DNA from: JAKAVN01 sp963734845
GTDB taxonomy: Bacteria > Desulfobacterota > Binatia > Binatales > Binataceae
Reading direction: 5' to 3'
DNA: 64,000 nt
Assembly: GCA_963734845.1 (NCBI GenBank)
Contig: CAVTIS010000006.1
Span: forward strand, 287,597-351,596
Below are positions 6,392 through 15,468 of this stretch, piece by piece (position 1 is the first letter of the stretch; every line of letters starts with the position of its first letter). The position numbers were made by a program, and so were the translations under genes. A model generated the notes under the pieces. The model ran no database searches. It had not been told where the DNA came from and saw only the letters and a list, made by a program, of their open reading frames with translations.

Positions 6392-9103
6392 ATGCGCCAA
6401 TTTCGATCGGCAAAACCCACGGACTTCAGTTCGGGCAGCCTGAGCCTCGACTTGAAGCCTACGATGCCTGACGACGCCTGGGCGGTACTGCTCACGCGCG
6501 TCGGCATCATCATCATCCTCATTACCCAGCCTCTGTTCATAATCTCCGAGCTCAGGCTTGGAAATGGAAAAGAAGTCGACCCCTGGTTACTCGCCGGCTT
6601 TCATCTCTTCAATTTTGCCGCCGCGTCCGCCGGGCTCGGCCTAAGTTGGACCCGCACGTTTCGCGCGCGCTGGCGTTCGGCGGCCTTCTCGCTATGCGCG
6701 ATGCTCATCGTCAGTTCCACCGTAATGAGTATCGCGGCGGGCGGGCGTCACGAGGCCTTATTCGTCTCCTTGCTGCTCATTATGCTGGGCTCGGCGATGC
6801 TGGTGCCGTGGGAAGCGCCCTGGCAATTGGGGCTCGGGATGCTCAGTGTATCGGCGTTGCTGGCCAACACCATGCTGGCCAGCGACCCGAACCTTAACGT
6901 CTTCTATCACTGGCTGGGCGTGATCACCGCGGCCTGCCTCTCCCAGTGCGCGACAACTTTCGGAGTGCGCTATCGCGAACGCACACAGCAGTACCAGACG
7001 CTGCGCGAACGCGACCTGCAACTCGGTGAAAGCGAAGAAAAATTCCGCCGTGTGTTCGAGACCAGCTCCGACGCGATCATCATCACCCGCACCATCGACG
7101 GCCACATCATCGACGTCAATCGCGAATTCCTGGACCGCACCGGTTACGGCCGTGATGAAGTAATCGGCCGGATACCTTCGGAGCTCGACCTCTGGGACGA
7201 CCGCGCACAGGCCAAGCTGCTGTCCGACGAGATCAAGGCGACTGGCTTTGCCCGCAACGTCGAGGGCCATTTCCGCATGCGCAGCGGCGAGTCGGTCACG
7301 GCGCTGATCTCGTCGGTGAGGGCGATGATCAACGGCGAGGAATGCGTGATCAGCGCCGTGCGCGACGTGACCGAGCTGCGCAAAGCCCACGAGGCCCTGG
7401 TCGCCGCGCGCGAGGTTGCGCTCGCGGCCTCCGAAGCCAAGTCACAATTTCTCTCCTGCATGTCGCACGAGATCCGCACTCCGCTCAACGTCATCCTGGG
7501 CTCGGCCGATCTGCTCACCGACACCCACCTCGGCCCCGAGCAGCGCCATTACGTCGACCGCGTGATCAACAACGGCTCCAACCTGCTGGAGCTGCTCAAC
7601 AGCATTCTCGACCTCACACGGGTCGAAAGCGGCCAGCTCAGCCTCGAGCAGACGCCCTTCAATGTCGCCGAGCTGACCGAACGCGCCGCCGAGACGCTGG
7701 CGATCCGCGCGCGCGAGACCCAGGTCGAACTGGTGACCCGTTTCGCGCCCGATTTGCCGACCACGCTGCTTGGCGATCCGCTGCGGCTCAACCAGGTGCT
7801 GACCAACCTGGTCGGCAACGCGCTCAAGTTTACCGAGCACGGCGAGGTCGTGGTCACGATCGAGCGCGACACGCAAAGCCGCGATCCCGGCGCGCTGCGC
7901 TTTTCCGTAAGCGACACTGGCATCGGGATCGAGCCCGAAAAGCTCACCTCGATCTTTTCGCCCTTCGCCCAGGCCGACTCCTCGACCACGCGCAAATACG
8001 GCGGCAGCGGCCTGGGCCTCGCGATCGTCGAGCGGCTGGTGCAATTGATGGGCGGCCGCGTCTGGGTGCAAAGCGAAGTCGGCAAGGGCAGCACCTTTCA
8101 TTTCACCGCCCGCTTCGGCGTGCCGCAGGGCGCATCCGAGGCGCCGGCGGCGCCGCGCATGGACCTGGGCGGAGTGCGGGTGCTCATCATGGATCGCAAC
8201 GCCACCTGCCGCGCCGCCGTGCGCGAGATTTTCGCCGCCCACGGCGCCGTCGTGGTCGAAGCCGCTTCGGCGGACGGGGCCGCCTTAGCGGTCGAGCAGG
8301 CCAATCGCGCCGCCGCGCCGTTCCAGCTGGTGTTCGCCGATTGCTCGCGGCCTGACGCCGGGGGCTTCGAACTCGTACGCCGCATCGGGACGAGCGCGAG
8401 CAAGGCGCCGGGCCTGACGGTTGCGACCGTCAGTTCGTACGATCTCTCGAAGGCTTTTGTCGGGTTGCGCGAAGCCGGCCTGGAACACTACGTGGTCAAG
8501 CCGCTCAAGCGTGCGGACCTGCTGGCCGCGGCGGCGGACTTCGCCAGGCCCGCGCCAGTGGCGATCAAATCGGCCGCGGGCTCGGCCGCTGCCGCTCCGG
8601 GCGCCGTGCTCGTCCAACCCGACCAGCCTGGGGCGCGAGCGCCGGATAATGTCGCGGCTGCACCCGCGCAACCAGTTCTGGCGATCGCGGGTGAGGAGCT
8701 GGCGCCTTGCCGGATACTGCTCGCCGACGACTCGATCGATAACCGCCTGCTGATTCGCGCGTACCTTGCGAAGACCGGGTACGGCCTCGACGAAGCCGAG
8801 AACGGCCAGGTTGCGGTCGACAAACTGCTCGGCGGCCGCTACGACCTGGTGCTGATGGATATCCAGATGCCGGTGATGGACGGGTTCACGGCCGTGCGGC
8901 GCATCCGCCAGTGGGAGCGCGAGCACCAGGCGGGGCGCACGCCGATCATCGCGCTGACCGCGTCGGCCTTCGACGAAACCGTGCGCAAGGCGATCGAGGC
9001 CGGATGCGATTCGCACCTCGGCAAGCCGCTCAAGCGCAGCACGCTGCTCCGCGTCATTCGCGAGACCGCGCTCGCCAGGCGCAACGCTTCGGTGGCAGCC
9101 TGA
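6392..9103 (+). CDS. Membrane hybrid histidine kinase (PAS-HisKA-HATPase-REC-REC)
   Basis: A 903-residue hybrid sensor kinase. The N-terminus (about 28-195) has several transmembrane helices. A PAS domain follows (FRRVFETSSDAIIITR), then HisKA with FLSCMSHEIRTPLN (phospho-accepting His359) and a HATPase domain with N box NLVGNALKF, DTGIGI and GGSGLGLAIV. Two receiver domains end the protein: a divergent one with VFADCSRPDAGG (candidate Asp650) and a canonical one with LLADD and LMDIQMPVMDG (Asp823). An Ala/Pro linker separates the receivers. It should autophosphorylate and pass phosphate internally, then to an unlinked phosphotransfer protein, as none is nearby. Confidence 0.92.
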   Translation: MRQFRSAKPTDFSSGSLSLDLKPTMPDDAWAVLLTRVGIIIILITQPLFIISELRLGNGKEVDPWLLAGFHLFNFAAASAGLGLSWTRTFRARWRSAAFSLCAMLIVSSTVMSIAAGGRHEALFVSLLLIMLGSAMLVPWEAPWQLGLGMLSVSALLANTMLASDPNLNVFYHWLGVITAACLSQCATTFGVRYRERTQQYQTLRERDLQLGESEEKFRRVFETSSDAIIITRTIDGHIIDVNREFLDRTGYGRDEVIGRIPSELDLWDDRAQAKLLSDEIKATGFARNVEGHFRMRSGESVTALISSVRAMINGEECVISAVRDVTELRKAHEALVAAREVALAASEAKSQFLSCMSHEIRTPLNVILGSADLLTDTHLGPEQRHYVDRVINNGSNLLELLNSILDLTRVESGQLSLEQTPFNVAELTERAAETLAIRARETQVELVTRFAPDLPTTLLGDPLRLNQVLTNLVGNALKFTEHGEVVVTIERDTQSRDPGALRFSVSDTGIGIEPEKLTSIFSPFAQADSSTTRKYGGSGLGLAIVERLVQLMGGRVWVQSEVGKGSTFHFTARFGVPQGASEAPAAPRMDLGGVRVLIMDRNATCRAAVREIFAAHGAVVVEAASADGAALAVEQANRAAAPFQLVFADCSRPDAGGFELVRRIGTSASKAPGLTVATVSSYDLSKAFVGLREAGLEHYVVKPLKRADLLAAAADFARPAPVAIKSAAGSAAAAPGAVLVQPDQPGARAPDNVAAAPAQPVLAIAGEELAPCRILLADDSIDNRLLIRAYLAKTGYGLDEAENGQVAVDKLLGGRYDLVLMDIQMPVMDGFTAVRRIRQWEREHQAGRTPIIALTASAFDETVRKAIEAGCDSHLGKPLKRSTLLRVIRETALARRNASVAA

Positions 9104-9127
9104 CCTTCGCGCTGGCGCGTTTCAGGA

Positions 9128-10321
9128 CTACGCGGCAGAGCCGGCGTAGGCGCGGTCGGCGGCGGCGAGCGACTTGCCGCGCGCGATCTCGAAGCCCATC
9201 GATTCCAGAATCGTCTCGAGCGCGCTCAGAACCAGCATCACGTTCTCGCGCTTGCACGACTCGCCCATCAGTCCGATACGCCACACCTTGCCCTTGAGCG
9301 GCCCCAGCCCGGCGCCGATCTCGACGTTGAACTTTTCCAGCAGTTGCGCGCGCACTTTGGCCTCTTCGATCCCCGACGGCACCGCGACAGCGGTGAGCTG
9401 CGGCAAGCGAAAACCTTCCTGCGCCGCGAGGCTCAGCCCCATTCCCTCGATCCCCGCCTGCAGCGCGGACGCGTTGCCCCGATGGCGCCGAAAGCGCGCC
9501 TCGAGCCCCTCTTCGACCACGATTCGAAGCGCTTCGTACAGCGCGTAGTTCATCGTGATCGGTGCGGTATGATGATAGACGCGGTCGGGGCCCCAGTACT
9601 TCTCGATGAGCGAGAGGTCGAAGTACCACGAGGTGCACGGCGTCTTGCGCTTGCGTACCGCTTCCATCGCGCGCGCGCTAAAAGTCACCGGCGACAGCCC
9701 GGGCGGCGCACCGACACCTTTTTGCGTGCAGCTGTAGCAGGCGTCAATCTGCCAGCCGTCGATCTCCAGCGGCACGCATCCGAGCGACGTCACTCCGTCG
9801 GCCACCATCAGCGCGCCGTGCGCGTGCGCCATCTTCGAGATTTCCTCGATCGGTTGATGAATTCCAGTCGAAGTCTCGGCGTGCACGATCGCCACCAGCT
9901 TGGGCACCTTGGCCGCCTTCAGCGCCTGCTCGATCCGCTCGGGTTCGACGATTCTGCCCCACTCGGCGTCCACCTGATGGATTTTCGCGCCGAGCCGCGT
10001 CGCGACTTCGACCATCCGGGTACCGAACACGCCGGCGGTGCCGATCACCACTTCATCGCCCGCCTCGATCAGGTTCGCCATCACGGTCTGCATCCCGGCC
10101 GAGCCGGTGCCCGAGACCGGGAAAGTGATCTCGTTGGCGGTGCGGAAAACTAACCGCAGCATCTTCTTGATGTCGTCCATCACCTTGATGAAGTCGGGAT
10201 CGAGATGGCCGACCATCGGCGACAACATCGCCTTCATCACGCGCGGATGAATGTTCGAGGGACCGGGTCCGAGCAGTACGCGGGCCGACGGTTGCAATTC
10301 CGGAAACGAGGAACTGGCCAA
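9128..10321 (-). CDS. Alanine/serine-glyoxylate aminotransferase (class V)
   Basis: A 397-residue class V aminotransferase of the AGXT/PucG type, which converts glyoxylate to glycine using alanine or serine. It begins LLGPGPSNIHPRVM, contains the PLP phosphate-binding FPVSGTGSAGM and the Schiff-base Lys201 in SCTQKGVGAPPGLSP. It is divergent from glcDEF, which makes glyoxylate from glycolate, so the two units plausibly form one glycolate-glyoxylate pathway. A short GGGAGACC stretch precedes the ATG. Soluble and intact. Confidence 0.9.
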   Translation of the reverse strand: MASSSFPELQPSARVLLGPGPSNIHPRVMKAMLSPMVGHLDPDFIKVMDDIKKMLRLVFRTANEITFPVSGTGSAGMQTVMANLIEAGDEVVIGTAGVFGTRMVEVATRLGAKIHQVDAEWGRIVEPERIEQALKAAKVPKLVAIVHAETSTGIHQPIEEISKMAHAHGALMVADGVTSLGCVPLEIDGWQIDACYSCTQKGVGAPPGLSPVTFSARAMEAVRKRKTPCTSWYFDLSLIEKYWGPDRVYHHTAPITMNYALYEALRIVVEEGLEARFRRHRGNASALQAGIEGMGLSLAAQEGFRLPQLTAVAVPSGIEEAKVRAQLLEKFNVEIGAGLGPLKGKVWRIGLMGESCKRENVMLVLSALETILESMGFEIARGKSLAAADRAYAGSAA

Positions 10322-10504
10322 AGGCGGTCTCCCTTTTCAGCGCCGGTAGCTTGAGCGCGCCCGGGAAGCGCGGCCTTTCGCCGGCGGCGATTTTTACTTA
10401 GCCCTTATTATTGACCGGTACGGGCGTCAGCGAAAGCGCGTTTTGCGTATCAGCAAACGCGCGCAGAGCACCCGATCCGATTCGGCGCGATCGTGATACA
10501 GTAA

Positions 10505-11971
10505 TTGGCCGTGGAAAACTTCGCAGCAGGCTCGCAATTCGCCGCCGAACTGCCCGCGCTCGCCGCGGATCTGGCGAAAATCGTCGGCGCCGACGGAGTC
10601 GTCTCGCACTCGAGCGAGCTCGCCGTATACGAGTGCGACGGATGGACGATCGGCAAGAGCGCCCCTGATCTGCTAGTGCTGCCGCGGACCACCGCGCAGG
10701 TCAGCGGCGTGCTGGCCGCGCTCGCGCGCCGCGCCGTGCCCTTCGTGCCGCGCGGCGCGGGCACCGGGCTTTCCGGCGGATGCCTGCCGCTCAAGGCGCC
10801 GGTGATGATCTGCACGTCGCGCATGAACCACATCGTCGCCTGCGACCTGGCCAACCGGCGCGTCGTGGTTGAAAGCGGCGTGGTCAATATCAACGTGACC
10901 AACGCGGTCAAAGCATCCGGCTATTTCTACGCGCCCGATCCTTCCTCGCAAGCCGCCTGCACTATCGGGGGCAATATCGCGGAGAACTCCGGCGGCCCGC
11001 ATACGCTGAAATACGGCGTTACCACCAATCACGTGCTGGGCGTCGAGCTGGTGCTCGCGGGCGGCGAAGTCGTCGAGCTGGGTGGGCCGGCCGACGAGCG
11101 CCTGGGCTATGACCTGCTCGGCGCGGTGGTCGGCGCCGAGGGCACCGCGGGAATCGTGACGCGCGCGACGCTGAGGATTGTGCGCGAGCCCCAGGCGCAT
11201 CGCACGATGCTCGCGGTTTTTGCTGACGTCGAACGCGCGACCGCAGCGGTCAGCGCGATCATCGCCGCCGGAATAATTCCGGGCGCGATCGAAATGATGG
11301 ACGCGCTGATCATTCGCGCGGTCGAGGCGGCGTTCAAAGTCGGCTTTCCCTCCGACGCGGGCGCCGTGCTGATCGTCGAGATCGACGGCCTGGAGGCCGG
11401 CCTTGGAGAGCGCGCCGAGCGTATCGCGCGCATCGCCACCGAGGCTGGCGCGGCCGAGGTGAAACTCGCGCGCGACGAGGCCGAGCGCGCGCTTCTATGG
11501 AAGGCGCGCAAGCGCGCGTTCGGCGCGGTCGGGCGGCTTGCGCCCAACTATGCCACCCAGGACGGCGTGGTGCCGCGCACGCGGCTGCCCGACATCCTGC
11601 GCGTGATCACGATGCTCAGCCGCCTCTATGGACTCGCGATCGGCAATGTCTTCCACGCCGGCGACGGCAATATCCATCCGATCGTGCTCTACGACGAACG
11701 CGATCCCGACCAGGTGCGGCGCGCGATCGAAGTCGGCCGCGAGATTCTCAAGGCCTGCGTCGAGATGGGCGGCAGCCTGACCGGCGAGCATGGTATCGGG
11801 GTCGAGAAACAGCATGAGATGCCGCTGTTGTTCGCGCCCGGGGACCTGATCGTGATGAGCGAGTTGCGCCGCGTTTTCGATCCCAACGGCCACGCCAATC
11901 CCAACAAGGTCCTTCCGCAACCCGGCGGCTGCGTTGAAGTTGCCGCGCCGCGCCGCCAGGTCCCGCTGTAA
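10505..11971 (+). CDS. glcD: Glycolate oxidase FAD subunit GlcD
   Basis: The product, about 488 residues, is an FAD-linked oxidase of the GlcD/D-lactate dehydrogenase family. The FAD-binding PP-loop motif RGAGTGLSGGCLPL, CTIGGNIAENSGGPH and the C-terminal SLTGEHGIGVEKQ are all present. With GlcE and GlcF it forms the glycolate dehydrogenase complex that passes electrons to the quinone pool. The start is TTG at 10505 or GTG at 10511; neither has a clear ribosome site. glcE starts four bases after its stop. Confidence 0.92.
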   Translation: MAVENFAAGSQFAAELPALAADLAKIVGADGVVSHSSELAVYECDGWTIGKSAPDLLVLPRTTAQVSGVLAALARRAVPFVPRGAGTGLSGGCLPLKAPVMICTSRMNHIVACDLANRRVVVESGVVNINVTNAVKASGYFYAPDPSSQAACTIGGNIAENSGGPHTLKYGVTTNHVLGVELVLAGGEVVELGGPADERLGYDLLGAVVGAEGTAGIVTRATLRIVREPQAHRTMLAVFADVERATAAVSAIIAAGIIPGAIEMMDALIIRAVEAAFKVGFPSDAGAVLIVEIDGLEAGLGERAERIARIATEAGAAEVKLARDEAERALLWKARKRAFGAVGRLAPNYATQDGVVPRTRLPDILRVITMLSRLYGLAIGNVFHAGDGNIHPIVLYDERDPDQVRRAIEVGREILKACVEMGGSLTGEHGIGVEKQHEMPLLFAPGDLIVMSELRRVFDPNGHANPNKVLPQPGGCVEVAAPRRQVPL

Positions 11972-11974
11972 CCG

Positions 11975-13246
11975 GTGAGCGACGCCGCTTCCGACAAGTT
12001 CGAAAACGCGACCCGCCGGCTGCTGGGCGCCGAGCGCGTGCGCGCGCCGCGCGCGAGCGAAGTGCCGGCCGCGCGGCTAATCGCCGAACCGCGCGACAGC
12101 GACGAAGTAGCCGCGCTGGTCCGACAGTGCGAAGCCAGCCGCGATACGCTCGCGCCGTTCGGCGCCGCGCGCACACTTGGTGAAATCCGCCGCGCGCCCG
12201 CGATGCTCGGGGTTTCGCTCGCCCGCATGAACCGTATCGTTGCCTACGAACCCGACGACATGACGGTGATCGCGGAAGCCGGGATGACGCTCGGCGCGCT
12301 AAATCAGCGCCTGGCCGAGCATGGCCAGCGCTTGCCGCTCGATCCGCGCGGCCCCAGCGCAACCACGCTCGGCGCGCTGATCGGCGCGGCCCAGGCCGGC
12401 CCCCTCAGGCTTTCTGAGGGCACGCCGCGCGACCTGCTGATCGGAGTGCGCTTCGTCGGTCACGAAGGTCGCGCGGTGCATGGAGGCGGCCGGGTGGTCA
12501 AAAACGTGGCCGGCTATGATTTGATGAAAGTGATGACCGGATCGTTCGGAACGCTCGGAATAATTACCGAAGCCGCTTTCAAGTTGCGCCCGATTCCCGA
12601 AAGCTACGCCCTCGGTGTCGCGCCGTTTGCGCGCGCCGCCGACGCCTTCGGCGCGGCGCTCAAGCTCGGCGACGCGCTGCCGTTGGTGCATGCCGAAGTG
12701 TTGAGCCCTGCGCTCGCGGCACGCTTCGGCCATCCGGGAGCATTTGTGCTGATGGCCGCGATCGCCGGTAATGCCTCCGAGCTTAAGTATCAACGCGACC
12801 ATTTTGGCGATTATTTCAGAGCGTTTGACGGCGTCGCCTTCAGCGAAGGCGCGCGCGCCGTCGAGACCTACGAGCAACTGCGCGATCTCGAATTTGCGCC
12901 CGCGGCGCTCGCCGCCCAACTCGCGACGGCTCCGGCTGAACTCGGCCGCTGCGTCGAGGGCTTGGGCGCGGAGTTTCGCGCGCATGCCGGATGCGGCGTC
13001 GCGCAGATTTTTATGGGCGGCAACATTGGCCCGGCAAACGCGCGCGAGACTCTCTCTCTATGGCGCTCTGCGGCGCGCACCGCGCATGGCCATCTGCGGC
13101 TGCTCGCGGCGGCGCCGGCGCTCCGATCGGAACTGGATTTTTTCGACGAGCCGCCGGCCGGCGCGCTCAACCTGATGCGCCGGCTCAAAGCCGCATTCGA
13201 CCCGGCCGGAATTTTCAACCCCGGATGTTTCGTCGGGGGAATCTGA
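11975..13246 (+). CDS. glcE: Glycolate oxidase FAD-binding subunit GlcE
   Basis: A 423-residue protein with the N-terminal FAD_binding_4 fold (VIAEAGMTLGALNQRL, GGRVVKNVAGYDLMKVMTGS, FGTLGIITEAAFKLRP) and a C-terminus ending FDPAGIFNPGCFVGGI as in GlcE. It is the second flavin subunit of glycolate dehydrogenase. The GTG start follows glcD by three bases, and its TGA overlaps the ATG of glcF by one base (TGATG), so translation is probably coupled through the operon. Confidence 0.92.
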   Translation: MSDAASDKFENATRRLLGAERVRAPRASEVPAARLIAEPRDSDEVAALVRQCEASRDTLAPFGAARTLGEIRRAPAMLGVSLARMNRIVAYEPDDMTVIAEAGMTLGALNQRLAEHGQRLPLDPRGPSATTLGALIGAAQAGPLRLSEGTPRDLLIGVRFVGHEGRAVHGGGRVVKNVAGYDLMKVMTGSFGTLGIITEAAFKLRPIPESYALGVAPFARAADAFGAALKLGDALPLVHAEVLSPALAARFGHPGAFVLMAAIAGNASELKYQRDHFGDYFRAFDGVAFSEGARAVETYEQLRDLEFAPAALAAQLATAPAELGRCVEGLGAEFRAHAGCGVAQIFMGGNIGPANARETLSLWRSAARTAHGHLRLLAAAPALRSELDFFDEPPAGALNLMRRLKAAFDPAGIFNPGCFVGGI

Positions 13247-14544
13247 TGGCCGACGCGGAAACACGCGAAGCGGGCGCGCCCGCGCGGCACGGGCCGGTGC
13301 GCGACGTGGTCGAATACGACCTTCTGTTCGATTGCGTGCACTGCGGGCTCTGCCTGGAGTCGTGCCCAACGTACCTGCTTACACGCGCCGAGATGGATTC
13401 GCCGCGCGGGCGCATCTATCTGATGAAGTCGCTCGCCGAGGGGCGGATGAAGCTCGACGACGAAGCGGTCGGCCATATCGACTCGTGCCTGGGATGCCGC
13501 GGATGCGAAACCGCCTGCCCCTCGGGCGTTCATTACGGACGGCTCCTGGAGCGGACGCGCGATTACATCAATCGCAACCATGGGCGTCGCCTGATAGACG
13601 GGCTGCGGCATGCGGCGGTACGTTTCATCTTTCCGTATCCGCGGCGGCTGCGCGTGATGCTCTTTCCGCTGCGCGCCGCCGACCGGCTAAAGGTGCGCTG
13701 CCTGATGCGCCGCATGTTGCCGCGCGTGATGCGCGAGTGGATCGATCTGGTGCCGGAGCGAAACCACACCGCGCCGGTCTATCCCGACGCCGCGCCGCCG
13801 AATTCCGCCGGCCCCGTCGCGGTGGTGCATCACGGATGTGTCGCGGAGGTGCTGACGCCCTCGGAGAATCTCAACACGGAGCGCGCGCTCAAGGTGGCCG
13901 GCTATCGCGTCGTGCCGCTTGCGCCCACGGTCTGCTGCGGCGCGCTCGATCTGCACGACGGCAATCTGCCGCGCGGACTCGATTTCGCGCGGCGCAACGT
14001 GCGGGCACTCAAACGCTCCGGCGCCGAGGCGATCGTTTCGGCGGCCTCGGGATGTGCCGCGGCGATCGCGTCGTATGGCGAGTTATTGAAGGATGACCCG
14101 GAACTGGCGGACGACGCGAGAGAGATCTCGGCGCGCGCGACCGATCTCAGCGCGCTGTTGCTCGCGCGCGGCGGCAAACCGGCAGGCCGGCTCGACTGTG
14201 CGGTGACGTATCACGATTCGTGTCATCTTGCGCACGGGATGGGCGTGCGCGAGTCGCCACGCAAGCTGCTCGCTTCAATCGAGGGCGTGCGGCTGGTTGA
14301 AATGGCGGAGTCTGATCTCTGCTGCGGCTCAGCCGGCAGCTACAACCTGCTCGAAACCGCGATGGCGCATCAACTGGCGCGGCGCAAAGCCGACAATATC
14401 GAGGCGACCGGCGCCGACTATGTGGTGCTGGGCAATCCCGGCTGCGAATTCCAGATTGCAGCCGAATTGCGCCGCCGCGGCTCGCGTATCCGGGTGATGC
14501 ATCTGGCGGATTTTCTGGCGCTGGCCGCAAGCTCCGGCGCGTGA
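13246..14544 (+). CDS. glcF: Glycolate oxidase iron-sulfur subunit GlcF
   Basis: A 432-residue protein with two 4Fe-4S ferredoxin motifs (CVHCGLCLESCP and CLGCRGCETACP) and two CCG domains (CCGALDLHDG and CCGSAGSYNLLE), the standard GlcF plan. It carries electrons from GlcD/GlcE to the membrane. The ATG overlaps the glcE stop. A much longer open frame upstream (from 12991) is inside glcE and is not the start, since MADAETREAG places the first cluster at the usual distance. Confidence 0.92.
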   Translation: MADAETREAGAPARHGPVRDVVEYDLLFDCVHCGLCLESCPTYLLTRAEMDSPRGRIYLMKSLAEGRMKLDDEAVGHIDSCLGCRGCETACPSGVHYGRLLERTRDYINRNHGRRLIDGLRHAAVRFIFPYPRRLRVMLFPLRAADRLKVRCLMRRMLPRVMREWIDLVPERNHTAPVYPDAAPPNSAGPVAVVHHGCVAEVLTPSENLNTERALKVAGYRVVPLAPTVCCGALDLHDGNLPRGLDFARRNVRALKRSGAEAIVSAASGCAAAIASYGELLKDDPELADDAREISARATDLSALLLARGGKPAGRLDCAVTYHDSCHLAHGMGVRESPRKLLASIEGVRLVEMAESDLCCGSAGSYNLLETAMAHQLARRKADNIEATGADYVVLGNPGCEFQIAAELRRRGSRIRVMHLADFLALAASSGA

Positions 14545-14655
14545 GCCGACGATCGCCGCGGCGCCGTACTACCGAACGAGTTGCTGTTCTTTAAAAGAGC
14601 GCGGAAGTCGCACCTATGGGCCGGTGCGCGCGAGGCTTATTAGTCGAGCGCGAAG

Positions 14656-14832
14656 CTATTGGTCGAGGTCGATAATCTGGCCGGGCTGGGGTCCGGGAAC
14701 CATATCGGCGAGGTCGGCATCCTTATCTTTGGCCATCCCGGGCGTTTGCCGCTCGGCTACGCGTTTGACCCGGCGCTGTTCTTTATCCTGCTGCTTCTGC
14801 CGGCGAAGCTGTTCTCTGCGACGTTTTTCCAA
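14656..14832 (-). CDS. Small basic coiled-coil protein (58 aa)
   Basis: A 58-residue frame starting at TTG (14832), seven bases after AAGGGG. The N-terminal half is a highly charged helix (MEKRRREQLRRQKQQDKEQR) and the C-terminal half is acidic to neutral, ending PGQIIDLDQ. I recall similar short proteins beginning with MEKRRREQ in deltaproteobacterial genomes, but cannot give a function. It lies downstream of the RRM protein on the same strand, with the RRM gene's terminator between. Nucleic acid or ribosome association is a guess from composition. Confidence 0.6.
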   Translation of the reverse strand: MEKRRREQLRRQKQQDKEQRRVKRVAERQTPGMAKDKDADLADMVPGPQPGQIIDLDQ

Positions 14833-14913
14833 CTGGTCGCCCCTTGAAAAGGCCGACGCGCGGTCGCACTGAAGCGGCCGACACTATCGGGCTCCAATTA
14901 TTTGCCGTGCGCT

Positions 14914-14950
14914 AAAAAAACAACGGGGGCGGGGCTCGGCCCGCCCCCGT
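14914..14950 (-). terminator. Intrinsic terminator of the RRM gene
   Basis: An 11-bp perfect GC-rich stem (14923-14933 with 14940-14950, six-base loop) is followed on the minus strand by GTTG and seven T residues at 14920-14914. It begins 16 bases after the stop of the RRM protein gene. Confidence 0.9.
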
Positions 14951-14965
14951 TTCGATCGACTGTTG

Positions 14966-15301
14966 TTACCAGCGATCGCGGCCGCGATTTCCACCGCCGC
15001 CGCCGCCGCCACCGCCCCGGTTGCCGCCGCCGCCGCCACCGCCGAAGCTGGACTCACGAGGCTTGGCCTCGTTCACCTTGATGTTGCGGCCCTTCAGCTC
15101 AGTCTCGTTGAACTGCTGAATCGCCTTGGCCGCGTCTTCCGCATTAGCCATCTCGACAAAACCGAACCCCTTCGACTGACCCGAAAACTTGTCGGTGATG
15201 ATCGCGACGCTCTGCACCTGTCCCACCTGGGAAAACAGCTGTTGCAGGTCGTCGTTGGACACTGCGTAGGCCAGATTGCCTACGTACAATTTGCTGGGCA
15301 T
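14966..15301 (-). CDS. RRM RNA-binding protein with glycine-rich tail
   Basis: A 111-residue protein with a single RNA recognition motif: RNP2 is LYVGNLAY (residues 5-12) and RNP1 is KGFGFVEM. The tail from about residue 85 is almost pure Gly with Arg/Asn, ending NRGRDRW, as in cold-induced RNA-binding proteins of cyanobacteria and proteobacteria. It likely binds single-stranded RNA as a chaperone. Two adjacent ATGs are possible; the second is chosen because it sits six bases after GGAGG. Own terminator downstream. Confidence 0.9.
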   Translation of the reverse strand: MPSKLYVGNLAYAVSNDDLQQLFSQVGQVQSVAIITDKFSGQSKGFGFVEMANAEDAAKAIQQFNETELKGRNIKVNEAKPRESSFGGGGGGGNRGGGGGGGGGNRGRDRW

Positions 15302-15468
15302 CATTGCCCTCCGTTGGTATTTGTCGGGAAGCTCTCGAACAGAGAACCCGGGCTCATTCCCGGGCAGTTGATAGGGAACACTCCGACCGTTACGCGTTAG
15401 AGCCTATCCGTTTGCGACGGAGAATGGAAGAGGGGTGCAAATTACCCGACAGCGCCCTGAATTGCCCG

